A stretch of DNA of 64,000 nucleotides from Laribacter hongkongensis DSM 14985 (GTDB lineage: Bacteria; Pseudomonadota; Gammaproteobacteria; Burkholderiales; Aquaspirillaceae), in NCBI RefSeq assembly GCF_000423285.1, contig NZ_AUHR01000002.1, positions 232,129-296,128 on the forward strand. The letters run 5' to 3'. The position numbers were made by a program, and so were the translations under genes. Under the pieces are notes generated by a model. The model made no database searches. It was not told where the DNA came from and saw nothing but the letters and a program-made list of their open reading frames with translations. Shown one piece after another: positions 19,305 to 32,253 of this stretch (positions are counted from its first letter, which is position 1; each line of letters opens with the position of its first letter).

Positions 19305-19636
19305 GTGTGTCTGTCTGTCAGCAGTGCGGAGCCTGTTGCGCCGCTTTCCGGGTGACGTTTCATGAAAGCGAGCTCGATAGTCATGGCGGATGTGTGCCGG
19401 CCGGACTGGCGGATCATGAAACCGGCAGTCTGTGGCGGCTCAAGGGGACCGACTATGCCCGTCCCCGTTGCCGGGCTCTGGTAGGGACGATAGGAGAGTC
19501 GGTGCAATGCGCCATTTATGCCGAGCGCCCGTCCCCCTGTCGTGAATTCGGGGCACGGGCCGTGATTGGCGTATTTGAAGATGCCTGTCACCGCGCCCGC
19601 TCATGCAACGGTTTGCCGCCGCTGGAAGAGCAGTAA
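19301..19636 (+). CDS. YkgJ-family cysteine cluster protein
   Basis: A 111-residue protein with [13 protein letters not shown] at the N-terminus, [27 protein letters not shown] in the middle and further Cys residues near the end. This is the pattern of the YkgJ/UPF0153 family, thought to bind a metal or Fe-S cluster; function is not established. The ATG overlaps the dusC stop by 4 nt, so it is translationally coupled to a tRNA-modifying enzyme. It is followed by a strong terminator. Confidence 0.82.
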   Translation: MSVSVCQQCGACCAAFRVTFHESELDSHGGCVPAGLADHETGSLWRLKGTDYARPRCRALVGTIGESVQCAIYAERPSPCREFGARAVIGVFEDACHRARSCNGLPPLEEQ

Positions 19637-19660
19637 GCCTGCTGTCAGGATGCAGGAACA

Positions 19661-19693
19661 AACAGCCCTCCTTGACAAGGAGGGCTGTGTTTT
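19661..19693. terminator. Terminator after the dusC operon
   Basis: ACAGCCCTCCTT (19661-19672) pairs with AAGGAGGGCTGT (19676-19687), followed by GTTTTTT on the plus strand. It may also stop prpE transcripts arriving from the other side. Confidence 0.88.
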
Positions 19694-19758
19694 TTCAGGG
19701 CTGCGCCCGGTTTGCTGGCCGGGCTGGCGGGGCGTCTGCCTGCCTGTCAGTCTTGGAT

Positions 19759-21669
19759 TCAGGCCGAAGCCGTTTGCCCGAGAACCTGGCGGATCTGTTC
19801 GATGCCGGACGGATCGTCCAGCGTGGTCAGGTCGCCCGGATCACGTCCTTCGGCAATGGCCTGGATCGAGCGGCGCAGCACTTTGCCCGAACGGGTTTTC
19901 GGCAACTGGTTCACAAAGTGAACCTGGGACGGGTGGGCGATGGCACCGAGTTCGTGACCGACCTGCTGAATGACCTCGCGGGCCAGTCGCTCGCGGTCGG
20001 CATCCGTCTGGAGCTGGTCGGGGTTTTTCAGGACGGCAAAGGCCATCGGTACCTGTCCCTTGAGGTTGTCATGCACGCCCACCACCGCCACTTCGGCAAT
20101 GGCCGAGTGACCGCTGGCGGCTTCCTCTATTTCGCGGGTTCCCAGCCGGTGGCCGGCAACATTGATGACGTCATCCGTGCGCCCGAGGATGAAATAGTAG
20201 CCGTCCTGGTCCTGGATACCCCAGTCGAAGCTGGAATAGACCAGCCGGTCGCGGAATCCCTTGAAATACGTGCTGACGAAGCGTTCGTCCTGGTTCCAGA
20301 TGGTCGAGAGGCAACCCGGCGGCAGTGGAGGTACGACGGCCAGCACCCCCTTTTCGCCCGGAGGTACCGGTTGCCCGGAAATCTCGTCCAGCAGCTGGAT
20401 GTTGAATCCGTATACCGGAAAACTGGGGCTGCCGTTCTTGAGCGGGGTACGCTCCACGCCATGCATGGCCGAGAGCATGGGCCAGCCGGTTTCGGTCTGC
20501 CAGTAGTTGTCGATGACGGGGACGCCCAGTTCTTCGCTGATCCAGCTGGCAGTGGGCTCATCCAGCGGTTCGCCGGCAACGAACAGCGACCGCAATGAGG
20601 ACAGGTCGTAGCGCTTGAGCCAGCTCGGGTCCTGCTTTTTCAGGACACGCAGCGCCGTCGGTGCCGAGAACATGATGGTGACGCGGTATTTTTCCACGAT
20701 CGCCCACCAGATGCCGGGGTCGGGACGGGTGGGCAGGCCTTCGTAGACGATGGTGGCCATGCCATGGACCAGCGGGCCGTAGACGATGTAGGAGTGGCCG
20801 ACCACCCAGCCGATGTCGGAGGTGGAGAAGAAGGTTTCACCCGGTTTGCCGCCATAGATGTATTCCATCGAGGCAGCGAGGGCCACGGTATATCCGCCGG
20901 TATCGCGTTGTACGCCCTTGGGTTTGCCGGTGGTGCCCGAGGTGTAGAGGATGTAGCTGGGATGGTTGGATTCGACCCATTCGCAAGGCACGCTGGCGTC
21001 CAGATGCCGGGCCCGCAGTGCCGCGTAGTCAATGTCGCGCATCTGGGTGACCGGCATGTTGTCGTCCAGTCCGCGGTTGAGCAGCAGGACACGGTCGGGT
21101 TTGTGTTCAGCCAGTCCGATGGCGGCATCGACCAGCGGCTTGTACGGAATCACCTTGCCGCCGCGCATGCCGGCATCTGCCGTGACGATGACCTTGGGCC
21201 GGGCGTCGTCAATACGGGTGGCGAGGCTGACCGAGGCAAAGCCGCCGAACACGACCGAATGGATGGCTCCGAGGCGCACGGTTGCCAGCATGGCAAAGAT
21301 GGCTTCCGGCACCATCGGCATGTAAATCAGTACCCGGTCGCCTTTACCCACGCCCAGAGCCTGAAGCATGGCGGCGCAGCGGTTGACCTCGGCGTGCAGT
21401 TCGCGATAGCTGAAAACCTGCTCGGCGCCGGTTTCGGTCGAAACATGAATGAGGGCCGCCTGATCTGGGCGGTCGGACAGGTGGCGGTCGACGGTGTTGT
21501 GGCAAAGATTGGTGGTGCCGCCGGCAAACCAGTCGCGGAACGGCAGGTTGTCGGTATTCAGGACCTGTTGCCAGGGCTGTTGCCAGTCAATGCGCCGGGC
21601 TTCGCGGCCCCAGAAGGCTTCCGGTTGTTCGATGGACTGGCGGTGAAAATCCTTGAGCGTCGTGGCCAT
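19759..21669 (-). CDS. prpE: Propionate-CoA ligase
   Basis: Activates propionate (or acetate) to the CoA thioester through an acyl-adenylate. The 636 residues have the N-terminal ACS extension, the nucleotide loop YTSGTTGKPKG, the substrate region STSDIGWVVGHSYIVYGPL, NYWQTETGWPM and the C-terminal lysine motif PKTRSGKVLRR, where the Lys is the acetylation-sensitive catalytic residue. Detailed sequence (for example GGFASVSLATRIDDARPKV) favours PrpE over Acs. It stands alone, with no 2-methylcitrate genes nearby. A perfect 14-bp palindrome lies 53 nt upstream. Confidence 0.88.
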   Translation of the reverse strand: MATTLKDFHRQSIEQPEAFWGREARRIDWQQPWQQVLNTDNLPFRDWFAGGTTNLCHNTVDRHLSDRPDQAALIHVSTETGAEQVFSYRELHAEVNRCAAMLQALGVGKGDRVLIYMPMVPEAIFAMLATVRLGAIHSVVFGGFASVSLATRIDDARPKVIVTADAGMRGGKVIPYKPLVDAAIGLAEHKPDRVLLLNRGLDDNMPVTQMRDIDYAALRARHLDASVPCEWVESNHPSYILYTSGTTGKPKGVQRDTGGYTVALAASMEYIYGGKPGETFFSTSDIGWVVGHSYIVYGPLVHGMATIVYEGLPTRPDPGIWWAIVEKYRVTIMFSAPTALRVLKKQDPSWLKRYDLSSLRSLFVAGEPLDEPTASWISEELGVPVIDNYWQTETGWPMLSAMHGVERTPLKNGSPSFPVYGFNIQLLDEISGQPVPPGEKGVLAVVPPLPPGCLSTIWNQDERFVSTYFKGFRDRLVYSSFDWGIQDQDGYYFILGRTDDVINVAGHRLGTREIEEAASGHSAIAEVAVVGVHDNLKGQVPMAFAVLKNPDQLQTDADRERLAREVIQQVGHELGAIAHPSQVHFVNQLPKTRSGKVLRRSIQAIAEGRDPGDLTTLDDPSGIEQIRQVLGQTASA

Positions 21670-22000
21670 GTTCTCCTCCTTGGGGCGCCTGTTGGTCAGG
21701 TCTGGTTGGAATGATTGGAGTCAAGCAATTGCTTGGTTGGCGCACGGTAAGCCGAATTAACCATGACGATCAATACGTCATATTTTATGACATTAAGTGT
21801 GGTGTGCCATAAAACACACAGCTTGAAATGTTTTATGCTGGATTGCATTTTAATGACGATATTGTCAGCGTCTAATGGTCATGTTGTCAGACAGTTCGAC
21901 GGATGCTGGAAAATCACCATCCATCCCTGATTGTTGAGCCAGGGGCGGGTGGCGTAGCATGGAATCATTCGGTCAGTCCTGCGATGACTAGGAGAGGCAG
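21670..22000. other. Divergent intergenic region prpE/def, AT-rich
   Basis: 331 nt without a gene, clearly richer in A+T than the neighbours. It holds the palindrome at 21722, several TGACG/CGTCA half-sites around 21765-21790 and 21853-21872, and a possible def promoter (TTGTTG at 21931, 18-nt spacer, TAGCAT at 21955). No RNA gene is recognised. Confidence 0.5.
21722..21735. promoter_or_regulatory. Perfect palindrome upstream of prpE
   Basis: CAAGCAATTGCTTG is fully self-complementary and lies 53 nt before the prpE start codon, the position of an operator. The binding protein is unknown. Confidence 0.45.
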
Positions 22001-22552
22001 ATGTCGATTCGTACCGTGATCAAAATGGGTGATCCTCGTTTGTTGCTGTCGGCTGAGCCCGTGACGGCATTTGGCACGCCACAGCTGACCCGGCTGGTCG
22101 AAGACCTGTGGGAAACCATGAAGGTGCACAGCGGTGCCGGCCTGGCTGCTCCCCAGATCGGGGAAAACCTGCAAGTGGTGGTGTTTGGTACCGGAGAGCC
22201 CAATCCCCGTTATCCGGATGCCGGGATCGTGCCGCCGACCGTGCTCATCAATCCCATCGTCACTCCGCTGGGCGCGTCCATGGAGGATGGCTGGGAAGGC
22301 TGCCTGTCCTTGCCCGGCCTGCGTGGTGCCGTACCGCGCTATGCCTCCGTGCGCTATCAGGGCTTTGACCTGTATGGGCAGCCGATCGACAGGACGGTCG
22401 AAGGATTTCATGCCCGGGTGGTCCAGCATGAATGCGATCACTTGTGGGGGTTCCTGTATCCGATGCGCATGAAAGACATGAGCCGCTTTGGCTTTACCGA
22501 TACCTTGTTCCCTGCCATTGCCGAGGTTGAAGCCCTCCCGGTGGCAGGATGA
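22001..22552 (+). CDS. def: Peptide deformylase
   Basis: Fe(II)/Zn metalloenzyme that removes the N-formyl group from new proteins. The 183 residues contain the three family motifs in order: [10 protein letters not shown] (motif 1), EGCLSLPG (motif 2, Cys ligand) and QHECDHLWG (motif 3, HExxH). An AGGAGAGG Shine-Dalgarno sequence precedes the ATG at 22001. It is not next to fmt, so it may be a second deformylase in the genome. Its stop codon overlaps the start of a solute-binding protein gene by 4 nt. Confidence 0.95.
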   Translation: MSIRTVIKMGDPRLLLSAEPVTAFGTPQLTRLVEDLWETMKVHSGAGLAAPQIGENLQVVVFGTGEPNPRYPDAGIVPPTVLINPIVTPLGASMEDGWEGCLSLPGLRGAVPRYASVRYQGFDLYGQPIDRTVEGFHARVVQHECDHLWGFLYPMRMKDMSRFGFTDTLFPAIAEVEALPVAG

Positions 22553-24366
22553 CCCGTATCCGCAGATATGCCCGAGCCGGGTTGCTGCTGGCTTTGGCGG
22601 GCGGGCTGACGGCGGGACCGGCATGGGCGGCTCCCGCCGTGGCGCTGGGATATGCCCCCAGGTACGCCGCAGGCTTCAGGCAGTTTGACTATGTCAACCC
22701 CGAAGCTCCCAAGGGCGGCGAGCTGCGCCTGCCGGCCCTTGGGGGGTTTGACACGCTCAATCCTTTCACTCTCAAGGGGGACAAGGAAGCCGGCGTGACC
22801 GAGCTGCTGTTTGATACGCTGGCAGAAAAATCACTGGATGAACCGTTCAGCATGTATGGCTTGCTGGCCGACGACATCCGTCTGGCACCCGACGGATTAT
22901 CGGTCACGTTCCACCTCAATCCGAAAGCCCGTTTTTCCAATGGAGATCCGGTCTTGGCCAGGGATGTCGTCAGCAGTTTTGTTACGTTGACCCAGGACAA
23001 GGCCGCCCACCCGCGCTTCCGGTTTTACTGGGATGGCATCCGCCAGGCCGTTGCGGTGGATGAGCGGACCGTACGCTTTGATTTCAAGGAAAAAAACGCC
23101 GAACTGCACATGATCATCGCTGAACTGCCGGTTTTCTCGCACAAATGGCTGGCAGGGGCTGCACTGGGCAGCAAGGTGCTGGAACCGCCGGTCGGCAGCG
23201 GACCATACCGTCTGGCGGGGTTCGATCTGGGCAAGCAAAGCCAGTACCAGCGGCGTGATGACTACTGGGCCAAAGACCTGCCGGTGCGGCGCGGGCAGTA
23301 CAACTTTGACCGTATCCGCTTTCGCTACCTGCGGGACGATGCCGTGCGGCTGGAAGCCTTCAAGGCGGGTGAATTCGACGTCGTGGCAGAAAACGTTGCC
23401 AAACTGTGGGCGCGTGGCTACAAGGGCGAGAAGTTTGACAGCGGCCGTATCGTCAAGGCCGAGTTCGGGCATGAAAACCCGGCCGGGATGCAAGGGTTTG
23501 CCATGAACCTGCGGCGGGCGCCTTTCCAGGACCGGCGCGTGCGTGAGGCATTCGTGCTGGCCTTTGACTTTCCGTGGGCCAACCACAAGCAGTTCTATGA
23601 CCAGTACCGGCGCAGTCCCAGTTATTTTTCCAACAGCGAGCTGGCGGCTAGCGGCTCTCCGGGGGCTGACGAACTGGCCTTGCTGGCTCCGTGGCGCCGC
23701 GCCTTGCCGGAAGCCGTATTCGGCCCGGTGGTCGAACCGCCGGCCAATGCCAGTGCCGATGAACTGCGCCGCAACCTCAAGCGGGCGGCCGCCTTGCTGG
23801 ATGCTGCCGGTTATCCCATGCGCGGCAGTGTCCGCGTGGGGCCGGACGGTCAGCCGCTGTCGGTCGAGTTCCTCACCTACGCCAAGACCTACGAACGCAT
23901 CGTGGCGCCCTACGCGCGCAATCTGGCGCGGCTCGGCATCACGCTCAAGACCCGCACGGTTGACCCGGCGGTGTACCAGCAGCGCATGGACGGGTTTGAC
24001 TACGACATGACCGTGGCGGTGTATCCGATGTCCCTGTCGCCCGGCAACGAAATGCTCGAGTACTTCGGTTCGCGGGCCGCCGGGCAGTCCGGATCAAACA
24101 ATGTGGTCGGGCTGGCCAATCCGGCTGTCGACGCCTTGCTGCCGAATTTCCTGAAATTCCAGAGCCGCGAACAACTGGTGACGGCCAGCCGGGCACTCGA
24201 CCGCATCCTGCGGGCTGAATACCTGCTCGTACCCAACTGGCACCTGGCCATGCACCGGGTGGCCTACTGGAACCGTTTCGGTCATCCGGCGCACCTGCCC
24301 CGCTATTACCAGCCGCAGGATTGGGTGATCAAGACCTGGTGGGCCAGACCTTCGAAGACTGGCTGA
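22549..24366 (+). CDS. Periplasmic solute-binding protein, family 5 (YejA-like)
   Basis: The 605 residues have a Sec signal peptide ([19 protein letters not shown], cleavage at about residue 28, no lipobox Cys). An SBP_bac_5 domain starts with [20 protein letters not shown] and continues with [17 protein letters not shown] and [14 protein letters not shown], as in YejA/oligopeptide binding proteins. It would bind peptides or a related solute for an ABC importer, but no permease or ATPase genes are adjacent. The ATG overlaps the def stop by 4 nt, an unusual coupling with a cytoplasmic enzyme. Confidence 0.87.
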   Translation: MTRIRRYARAGLLLALAGGLTAGPAWAAPAVALGYAPRYAAGFRQFDYVNPEAPKGGELRLPALGGFDTLNPFTLKGDKEAGVTELLFDTLAEKSLDEPFSMYGLLADDIRLAPDGLSVTFHLNPKARFSNGDPVLARDVVSSFVTLTQDKAAHPRFRFYWDGIRQAVAVDERTVRFDFKEKNAELHMIIAELPVFSHKWLAGAALGSKVLEPPVGSGPYRLAGFDLGKQSQYQRRDDYWAKDLPVRRGQYNFDRIRFRYLRDDAVRLEAFKAGEFDVVAENVAKLWARGYKGEKFDSGRIVKAEFGHENPAGMQGFAMNLRRAPFQDRRVREAFVLAFDFPWANHKQFYDQYRRSPSYFSNSELAASGSPGADELALLAPWRRALPEAVFGPVVEPPANASADELRRNLKRAAALLDAAGYPMRGSVRVGPDGQPLSVEFLTYAKTYERIVAPYARNLARLGITLKTRTVDPAVYQQRMDGFDYDMTVAVYPMSLSPGNEMLEYFGSRAAGQSGSNNVVGLANPAVDALLPNFLKFQSREQLVTASRALDRILRAEYLLVPNWHLAMHRVAYWNRFGHPAHLPRYYQPQDWVIKTWWARPSKTG

Positions 24367-24547
24367 ACCGGATTTTGTTGTGCCAGATCCAGGGCCGGGA
24401 CCTGCTGGAGAAGAGGGCCGGCAGACAGCCTGACCATCAGCCAGGCAGGCCCGTACCGGAAAGCGCATGGCAAGCTTCCTGTCCCGTGTCGTGCCGCATG
24501 TCCATGCGCCTTGAAACGCCGGCTTGGCCGGGCCGGCATTTCCTGTT

Positions 24548-26499
<1,952 letters not shown>

Positions 26500-26500
<1 letters not shown>

Positions 26501-27420
26501 CAGCGGGCCTCCACAGGCAGCGGGTGACGGGCCAGCCAGGCCCGGGCGGCGCGGCTGGCTGGCTGGCGGCCAAGCTGGCGGCTGATCCAGTGCGCGGTTT
26601 CCACCACGGCGGCCAGACTGACACCCGTGGTGATGCCCATGCCGTCAAACAGGTGGACCAGATCCTCGGTCGCCACGTTGCCGGTGGCTCCCGGCGCATA
26701 CGGGCAGCCGCCGAGTCCGCCTACCGAGCAGTCGAATGTCCGCATGCCTTCCAGCCAGGCTGCGTAAACGTTGGCTGCCGCCATGCCCCAGGTGTCGTGG
26801 AAATGCCCGGCCAGCCGTTCGACCGGTACTTCCCGTGCCAGCTCGCGGATCAGCCTGCGGGTGGTGTCCGGCGTGCCGGCACCGATGGTGTCACCAAGCG
26901 AAATTTCGTCGCAGCCCAGTTTCAGCAGGGATGCCGAGACATCCACGACCCGTTCCGGTGCCACGCTGCCCTCGTAGGGGCAGCCCAGCACGCAGGACAC
27001 ATAGCCGCGCACCCGCAGCCCGGCCAGTCGGGCTTCGTCGATCACGGGCGCAAAGCGGACCAGACTGTCGCCGATGCTGCAATTGAGGTTCTTGAAGGCA
27101 AAGGTTTCACTGGCCGCCGTGAACACGGCAATCTCGCGGACACCGGCATCCATGGCCGCTTGCAGGCCTTGCCGGTTCGGGACCAGCACCGGCAGGCGCA
27201 GGCCCGGGGCCGGAGCAATGCCGGCCAGTACCTCGGCCGTGCCGGCCATTTGCGGCACCCATTTGGGCGAGACGAAACTGCCGGCCTCAATGACGCTGAG
27301 TCCGGCTGCGATCAGCCGTTCGACCAGCTCTACGCGCAGCCCGACCGGCAAGGAGCGGGATTCGTTTTGCAGCCCGTCGCGCGGGCCGACTTCCACCAGG
27401 GTTACGTGGCGCTTTGACAT
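26500..27420 (-). CDS. mvaB: Hydroxymethylglutaryl-CoA lyase
   Basis: Splits HMG-CoA to acetyl-CoA and acetoacetate, the last carbon-chain step of leucine breakdown. The 306 residues show VGPRDGLQNE at the N-terminus, SLGDTIGAGTP, GHFHDTWGMAAAN and the C-terminal glycine/Cys loop GLGGCPYAPGATGNVATED with the catalytic Cys. It lies 3 nt after mccA and overlaps the acetoacetyl-CoA synthetase gene by 1 nt. It corresponds to liuE of described liu operons. Confidence 0.95.
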
Positions 27421-27423
27421 GGC

Positions 27424-29373
27424 TTACTCCGTGGCGAAATCCAGCAGGTCAGCTCCTTCCTGCACCTGTTCTCCGGGCTGGAAATAGTATTCCACCACCC
27501 GTCCGGAGCGCGGGGCCGTCAGGGTGTGCTCCATCTTCATGGCTTCCAGCACCAGCAGCGGCGTACCCTTGTCGACCGTGGCACCTGCATTGGCAAGCCA
27601 CGCCACCACCCGGCCCGGCATGGGCGCCCTGAGGTGCGAACCGGCCTGTTCCTGCATGGCCGATACGGCCAGCGGATCCAGCCATTCCAGTTCGTGGCGC
27701 TGACCATGGAGATAGACAATACGGCGCGGGCCCAGGGCAAAAACACTGGCCGCCAGCTGTTGTTCGTCCAGTATCAGCTGCCAGCCGTCGGCCTGCTGCG
27801 AGGTAACCGTCAGTCGCCGGCCGTCCGGCAGCAGCCAGCCACCAGCAGCGGGGGTCAGGCTGACCGGCAGTTCCTGCCCATGCCAGGCAAACCGCCCGGC
27901 CAGCCGGGCCTGGCCGTTGAGGCGCCACAGCGGGCGGGTATGCCACGGCGAGGTGCCCGGCGTCATGCCGGCCAGCAGCGCCAGTGCCAGCACCTCGGCT
28001 GCGGGTGGCGTGGCCGGCGGAAACAGCCGGACTTCCTCGCGGGCGATCAGTCCGGTATCGAGGTCGGCCCCGGCAAAGGCGGGCAGTGCAATCAGGCGGG
28101 ACAGGAAGGCGATATTGGTGGTGATGCCAGCGAGGCGGATGTCCGCCAGGGCCTGACGCAGCCGGGCCAGCGCTTCGTCGCGCGTGTGGCCATGCACGAT
28201 CAGCTTGGCCAGCATCGGATCGTAAAACGGAGAAACCGCATCTCCTTCGGCCACACCGCTGTCGATGCGGACGGCGCTGCCGGTGGCCGGCCAGCGCAGG
28301 ATGTCCAGCCGGCCGGTGGCGGGCAGAAAGCCCTTGTCCGGGTCTTCGGCGTACAGGCGCGCCTCGATGGCATGACCATGAAGCGGAATGTCGGCCTGTG
28401 CCAGTGGCAGGGCTTCGCCGGCGGCCACGCGCAACTGCCATTCCACCAGATCCAGCCCGGTAATCATTTCCGTGACCGGGTGTTCGACCTGCAGGCGGGT
28501 GTTCATCTCCATGAAGAAGAATTCACCCGTAGTGGTATCGACGATGAATTCCACCGTGCCGGCCCCTTCGTAGCCGACCGCGCGCGCTGCGGCGCAGGCC
28601 GCTTCGCCCATGGCAGCACGCCGGGCCGGGTCAAGCCCCGGTGCCGGCGCTTCTTCCAGTACTTTCTGGTGGCGGCGCTGTACCGAGCAGTCGCGTTCAT
28701 GAAGATGCACGCACTGCCCGTGCCGGTCGGCAAACACCTGCATTTCGATATGGCGGGGCCGGGTCAGGTAACGTTCGAGCAAGACCTCGTCCGAACCGAA
28801 TGCCGCCAGTGCCTCCCGCTGGCAGGAGGCCAGCGCTGCAGGGAAATCCTCTGCGCGCTCGACAATCCGCATGCCCTTGCCGCCCCCGCCCAGCGTAGCC
28901 TTGATCAGGACCGGAAAGCCGATGCGGCGGGCTTCCTGCGCCAGAAAATCCGGTGCCTGTTCGCTGCCGTGGTAGCCGGGCACCAGCGGCACACTGGCGG
29001 TGCTCATCAACTGTTTGGCTGCGGATTTGCTGCCCATGGCGGCAATCGCTTCGGGGAGTGGGCCGATAAAGACCAGTCCGGCGCGCTGGCAGGCGCGGGC
29101 AAAATCCGCGTTTTCCGACAGGAAGCCGTAACCGGGATGGATCGCTTCGGCCCCGCTATCGCGGGCGATGGTCAGGAGGCGTTCGGTATTCAGATAGCTT
29201 TCGCGGGCCGGTGCCGGGCCGAGCCGCCAGGCTTCGTCGGCCTCGCGGACAAACAGGGAACCGGCATCGGCATCGGAATAGACGGCAACGGTGCGGATAC
29301 CGAGCCGGCGGCAGGTGCGGATGACCCGGCAGGCGATTTCGCCACGGTTGGCGATCAGGATCTTCTGGAACAT
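27424..29373 (-). CDS. mccA: Methylcrotonyl-CoA carboxylase, biotin-carrying alpha subunit
   Basis: Carboxylates the biotin that the beta subunit uses to convert 3-methylcrotonyl-CoA to 3-methylglutaconyl-CoA. The 649 residues comprise a biotin carboxylase domain (MFQKILIANRGEIACRVIRT, HPGYGFLSENADFA, FFMEMNTRLQVEHPVTE), a central linker, and a C-terminal BCCP domain with the biotinylation motif EAMKMEHT. The ATG at 29373 matches the family N-terminus; 19 extra in-frame codons upstream are not conserved. It is liuD in liu nomenclature and starts 13 nt after mccB. Confidence 0.94.
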   Translation of the reverse strand: MFQKILIANRGEIACRVIRTCRRLGIRTVAVYSDADAGSLFVREADEAWRLGPAPARESYLNTERLLTIARDSGAEAIHPGYGFLSENADFARACQRAGLVFIGPLPEAIAAMGSKSAAKQLMSTASVPLVPGYHGSEQAPDFLAQEARRIGFPVLIKATLGGGGKGMRIVERAEDFPAALASCQREALAAFGSDEVLLERYLTRPRHIEMQVFADRHGQCVHLHERDCSVQRRHQKVLEEAPAPGLDPARRAAMGEAACAAARAVGYEGAGTVEFIVDTTTGEFFFMEMNTRLQVEHPVTEMITGLDLVEWQLRVAAGEALPLAQADIPLHGHAIEARLYAEDPDKGFLPATGRLDILRWPATGSAVRIDSGVAEGDAVSPFYDPMLAKLIVHGHTRDEALARLRQALADIRLAGITTNIAFLSRLIALPAFAGADLDTGLIAREEVRLFPPATPPAAEVLALALLAGMTPGTSPWHTRPLWRLNGQARLAGRFAWHGQELPVSLTPAAGGWLLPDGRRLTVTSQQADGWQLILDEQQLAASVFALGPRRIVYLHGQRHELEWLDPLAVSAMQEQAGSHLRAPMPGRVVAWLANAGATVDKGTPLLVLEAMKMEHTLTAPRSGRVVEYYFQPGEQVQEGADLLDFATE

Positions 29374-29386
29374 GGCGGACCCTTTC

Positions 29387-30985
29387 TTACATGCGGAACA
29401 CGCCGAAACGGGTATCCGGGATGGGGGCATTCAGGCTGGCCGACAGGGCCAGCGCCAGGACGTCACGGGTTTGCGCGGGATCGATCACACCGTCGTCCCA
29501 CAGGCGGCTGGTAGCGTAATAGGGGTGGCCTTGCCGCTCGTACTGTTCGCGGACCGGTGCCTTGAAGGCGGCTTCGTCTTCCGCGCTCCAGTCATCTCCC
29601 AGCTGGTCGCGCTTGACGGTGGCCAGCACGCTGGCGGCCTGTTCGCCTCCCATGACCGAAATACGGCTGTTGGGCCACATCCACAAAAAGCGCGGGTTGA
29701 AGGCGCGGCCGCACATGCCGTAGTTGCCGGCGCCGAAACTGCCGCCGATCAGGACGGTGAACTTGGGTACCTGGGCGCAGGACACGGCGGTGACGAGCTT
29801 GGCGCCATCCTTGGCAATGCCGCCGTTTTCGTATTTCTTGCCGACCATGAAGCCGGTGATGTTTTGCAGGAACACCAGCGGAATCTTGCGCTGGCAGCAT
29901 AGTTCGACGAAATGCGCGCCCTTGAGGGCCGATTCGGAAAACAGGATGCCGTTGTTGGCGATGATGCCGACCGGCCAGCCATCCAGATGGGCGAAACCGG
30001 TGACCAGTGTGGTGCCGTAGTTGGCCTTGAATTCGTCAAAGGCGCTGTCGTCCACCAGACGCAGGATGATTTCGCGCACGTCGAACGGTTTTTTCGGATC
30101 GGCCGGAATCACGCCGTACAGTTCCTCGGCGGCATGGCGGGGCGGGCAAGATGGCTGGCGGAGCGGGCCGGCCGGGCGCTGGCGGTTGAGCCGGGCCACG
30201 CTCTGGCGTGCCAGCGCAATGGCGTGGGCATCGTTGAGCGCGTAGTGGTCGGCTACCCCGGAAATGCGTGTGTGCACGTCGGCCCCGCCGAGTTCTTCGG
30301 CGCTGACCTCCTCGCCAGTGGCGGCTTTGACCAGCGGTGGCCCCCCCAGAAAAATGGTGCCCTGCTGGCGCACGATGATGGACTCGTCGGCCATGGCCGG
30401 CACATAGGCGCCTCCGGCGGTACAACTGCCCATTACCACGGCAATCTGCGGGATGCCCATGGCCGACAGGGTGGCCTGGTTGAAGAAAATGCGCCCGAAG
30501 TGGTCGCGGTCGGGAAATACCTCGTCCTGCATCGGCAGGAAGGCGCCGCCGGAATCGACGAGGTAAATGCAGGGCAGGGCATTGTCGCGGGCGATGTCCT
30601 GCGCGCGCAGGTGCTTTTTGACCGTCATCGGGTAATAGGTGCCGCCCTTGACGGTGGCATCGTTGGCGACGATGACGCATTCGGTGCCCGAGACCAGACC
30701 GATGCCGGTCACGACGCCGGCCCCCGGCGCTTCATTGCCGTACTGGCCAAAGCCGGCGAGCTGGGAAAACTCCAGAAAAGCGGTGCCCGGATCGATCAGC
30801 AGGTCGATGCGTTCGCGCGGCAGCAGCTTGCCACGGGCAATGTGCTTGTTGCGGGCGGCGTCACCACCTCCCTGGGCTGCCGTGGCGACCCGGTCACGCA
30901 GGTCGGCCACCAGCATCTGCATGCGGTCGGTATTGGCAAGAAAATCCGCCGCGCGCGGAGAAAGTTTCGATTCGAGGATCGGCAT
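29387..30985 (-). CDS. mccB: Methylcrotonyl-CoA carboxylase, beta subunit
   Basis: Carboxyltransferase half of MCC. The 532 residues carry the two oxyanion-hole regions of the crotonase-like fold: [14 protein letters not shown] with [23 protein letters not shown], and later [32 protein letters not shown] is typical of MCC-beta rather than propionyl-CoA carboxylase. The gene sits between ivd (51-nt gap) and mccA (13-nt gap). The usual liuC hydratase gene between the two carboxylase genes is absent. Confidence 0.94.
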   Translation of the reverse strand: MPILESKLSPRAADFLANTDRMQMLVADLRDRVATAAQGGGDAARNKHIARGKLLPRERIDLLIDPGTAFLEFSQLAGFGQYGNEAPGAGVVTGIGLVSGTECVIVANDATVKGGTYYPMTVKKHLRAQDIARDNALPCIYLVDSGGAFLPMQDEVFPDRDHFGRIFFNQATLSAMGIPQIAVVMGSCTAGGAYVPAMADESIIVRQQGTIFLGGPPLVKAATGEEVSAEELGGADVHTRISGVADHYALNDAHAIALARQSVARLNRQRPAGPLRQPSCPPRHAAEELYGVIPADPKKPFDVREIILRLVDDSAFDEFKANYGTTLVTGFAHLDGWPVGIIANNGILFSESALKGAHFVELCCQRKIPLVFLQNITGFMVGKKYENGGIAKDGAKLVTAVSCAQVPKFTVLIGGSFGAGNYGMCGRAFNPRFLWMWPNSRISVMGGEQAASVLATVKRDQLGDDWSAEDEAAFKAPVREQYERQGHPYYATSRLWDDGVIDPAQTRDVLALALSASLNAPIPDTRFGVFRM

Positions 30986-31036
30986 GCGCAGGATTCCGTA
31001 GCGGGCGCACCGGCCAGGCCAGCGCGCCGGGGTGGA

Positions 31037-32203
31037 TTACCGGTATTCGGCCATCAGTTCGCGGCCGATCAGCCAGCGGCGGATTTCGCTGGTGCCGGCT
31101 CCGATCTCGTAGAGCTTGGCATCACGCAGCAGGCGACCGGCCGGATAGTCGTTGATGTAGCCGTTGCCACCGAGGCACTGGATGGCATCCAGTGCTAGGC
31201 GGGTAGCGTTTTCGGCGGCGTAGAGGATGGCGCCGGCGGCGTCCTTGCGCACGCTGCGGCCCTGGTAACCGGCATCCAGCGCGCGGCCGACGGCGTAGAC
31301 GTAGGCACGGCTGGCAGACAGGGTGACGTACATGTCGGCGAGCTTGCCCTGCATGAGCTGGAAGTCGCCGATCGGCTGGCCGAACTGCTGGCGCTCGGCC
31401 AGGTACGGTTCGGCCACGTCAAGGCAGGCCTGCATGATGCCGAGCGGGCCGGCGGCCAGTACCGCGCGTTCGTAATCCAGCCCGCCCATCAGCACGTTGA
31501 CGCCACCGCCGACACTGCCCAGCACGTTTTCTGCCGGGATGTCGACGTTGTCGAAGAACAGCGGATAAGTGTTGGAACCGCGCATGCCGAGCTTGTCGAG
31601 CTTGGGGCCATGGCTGAAACCGGGCATGCCTTTTTCGACGATGAACGCGGTGATGCCGCGCGGCCCGGCTGCCGGATCGGTTTTGGCGTAGACCACCAGC
31701 ACGTCGGCGTCGCCGCCATTGGTGATCCACATCTTGCTGCCGTTGAGAATGAAACGGTCGCCTGCCGCTTCGGCGCGCAGCTTCATGCTGACCACGTCGC
31801 TGCCGGCATTGGGTTCGGACATGGCCAGTGCACCGATACGGGTGCCGGCGATCAGGCCGGGCAGGTAGCGGGCTTTCTGGGCAGCGGTGCCGTGGCGGCG
31901 GATCTGGTTGACGCACAGGTTGGAATGGGCGCCGTAGGAGAGTGCCACCGAAGCCGAGGCCCGGCTGATCTCTTCCATGGCGACAATATGGGCCAGATAG
32001 CCCATGCCGCTGCCGCCATCCGCCTCGGCGACGGTGATGCCAAGCAGGCCCATGTCGCCGAACTTGGGCCACAGGTCGGCCGGAAACTGGTTGGTGCGGT
32101 CAATGTCGGCAGCACGCGGGGCAATTTCGGCTTCGGCAAATGCCCGGACTGCGTTGCGCAGGGCAGCAAGGTCTTCACCCAGCAGGTCTGGCAGAGAGTT
32201 CAT
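31037..32203 (-). CDS. ivd: Isovaleryl-CoA dehydrogenase
   Basis: FAD enzyme oxidising isovaleryl-CoA to 3-methylcrotonyl-CoA, the first liu-pathway step. The 388 residues contain [40 protein letters not shown] and the C-terminal [41 protein letters not shown] in separate conserved blocks; the catalytic Glu of the IVD type lies in the helix around [12 protein letters not shown]. It is the first gene of the operon, 50 nt or more after a LiuR-like palindrome. Confidence 0.94.
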   Translation of the reverse strand: MNSLPDLLGEDLAALRNAVRAFAEAEIAPRAADIDRTNQFPADLWPKFGDMGLLGITVAEADGGSGMGYLAHIVAMEEISRASASVALSYGAHSNLCVNQIRRHGTAAQKARYLPGLIAGTRIGALAMSEPNAGSDVVSMKLRAEAAGDRFILNGSKMWITNGGDADVLVVYAKTDPAAGPRGITAFIVEKGMPGFSHGPKLDKLGMRGSNTYPLFFDNVDIPAENVLGSVGGGVNVLMGGLDYERAVLAAGPLGIMQACLDVAEPYLAERQQFGQPIGDFQLMQGKLADMYVTLSASRAYVYAVGRALDAGYQGRSVRKDAAGAILYAAENATRLALDAIQCLGGNGYINDYPAGRLLRDAKLYEIGAGTSEIRRWLIGRELMAEYR

Positions 32204-32253
32204 GCAGTGTCTCCTCGTTGGAAAAGCCGCTCTGTTGGCGACTGCTGGACTGC

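Noticed and set aside
24367..24547. GC-rich hairpin (GCCGGC arms near 24517-24540) as terminator between convergent genes
   Set aside because: No T-run follows on either strand, so an intrinsic terminator cannot be supported.
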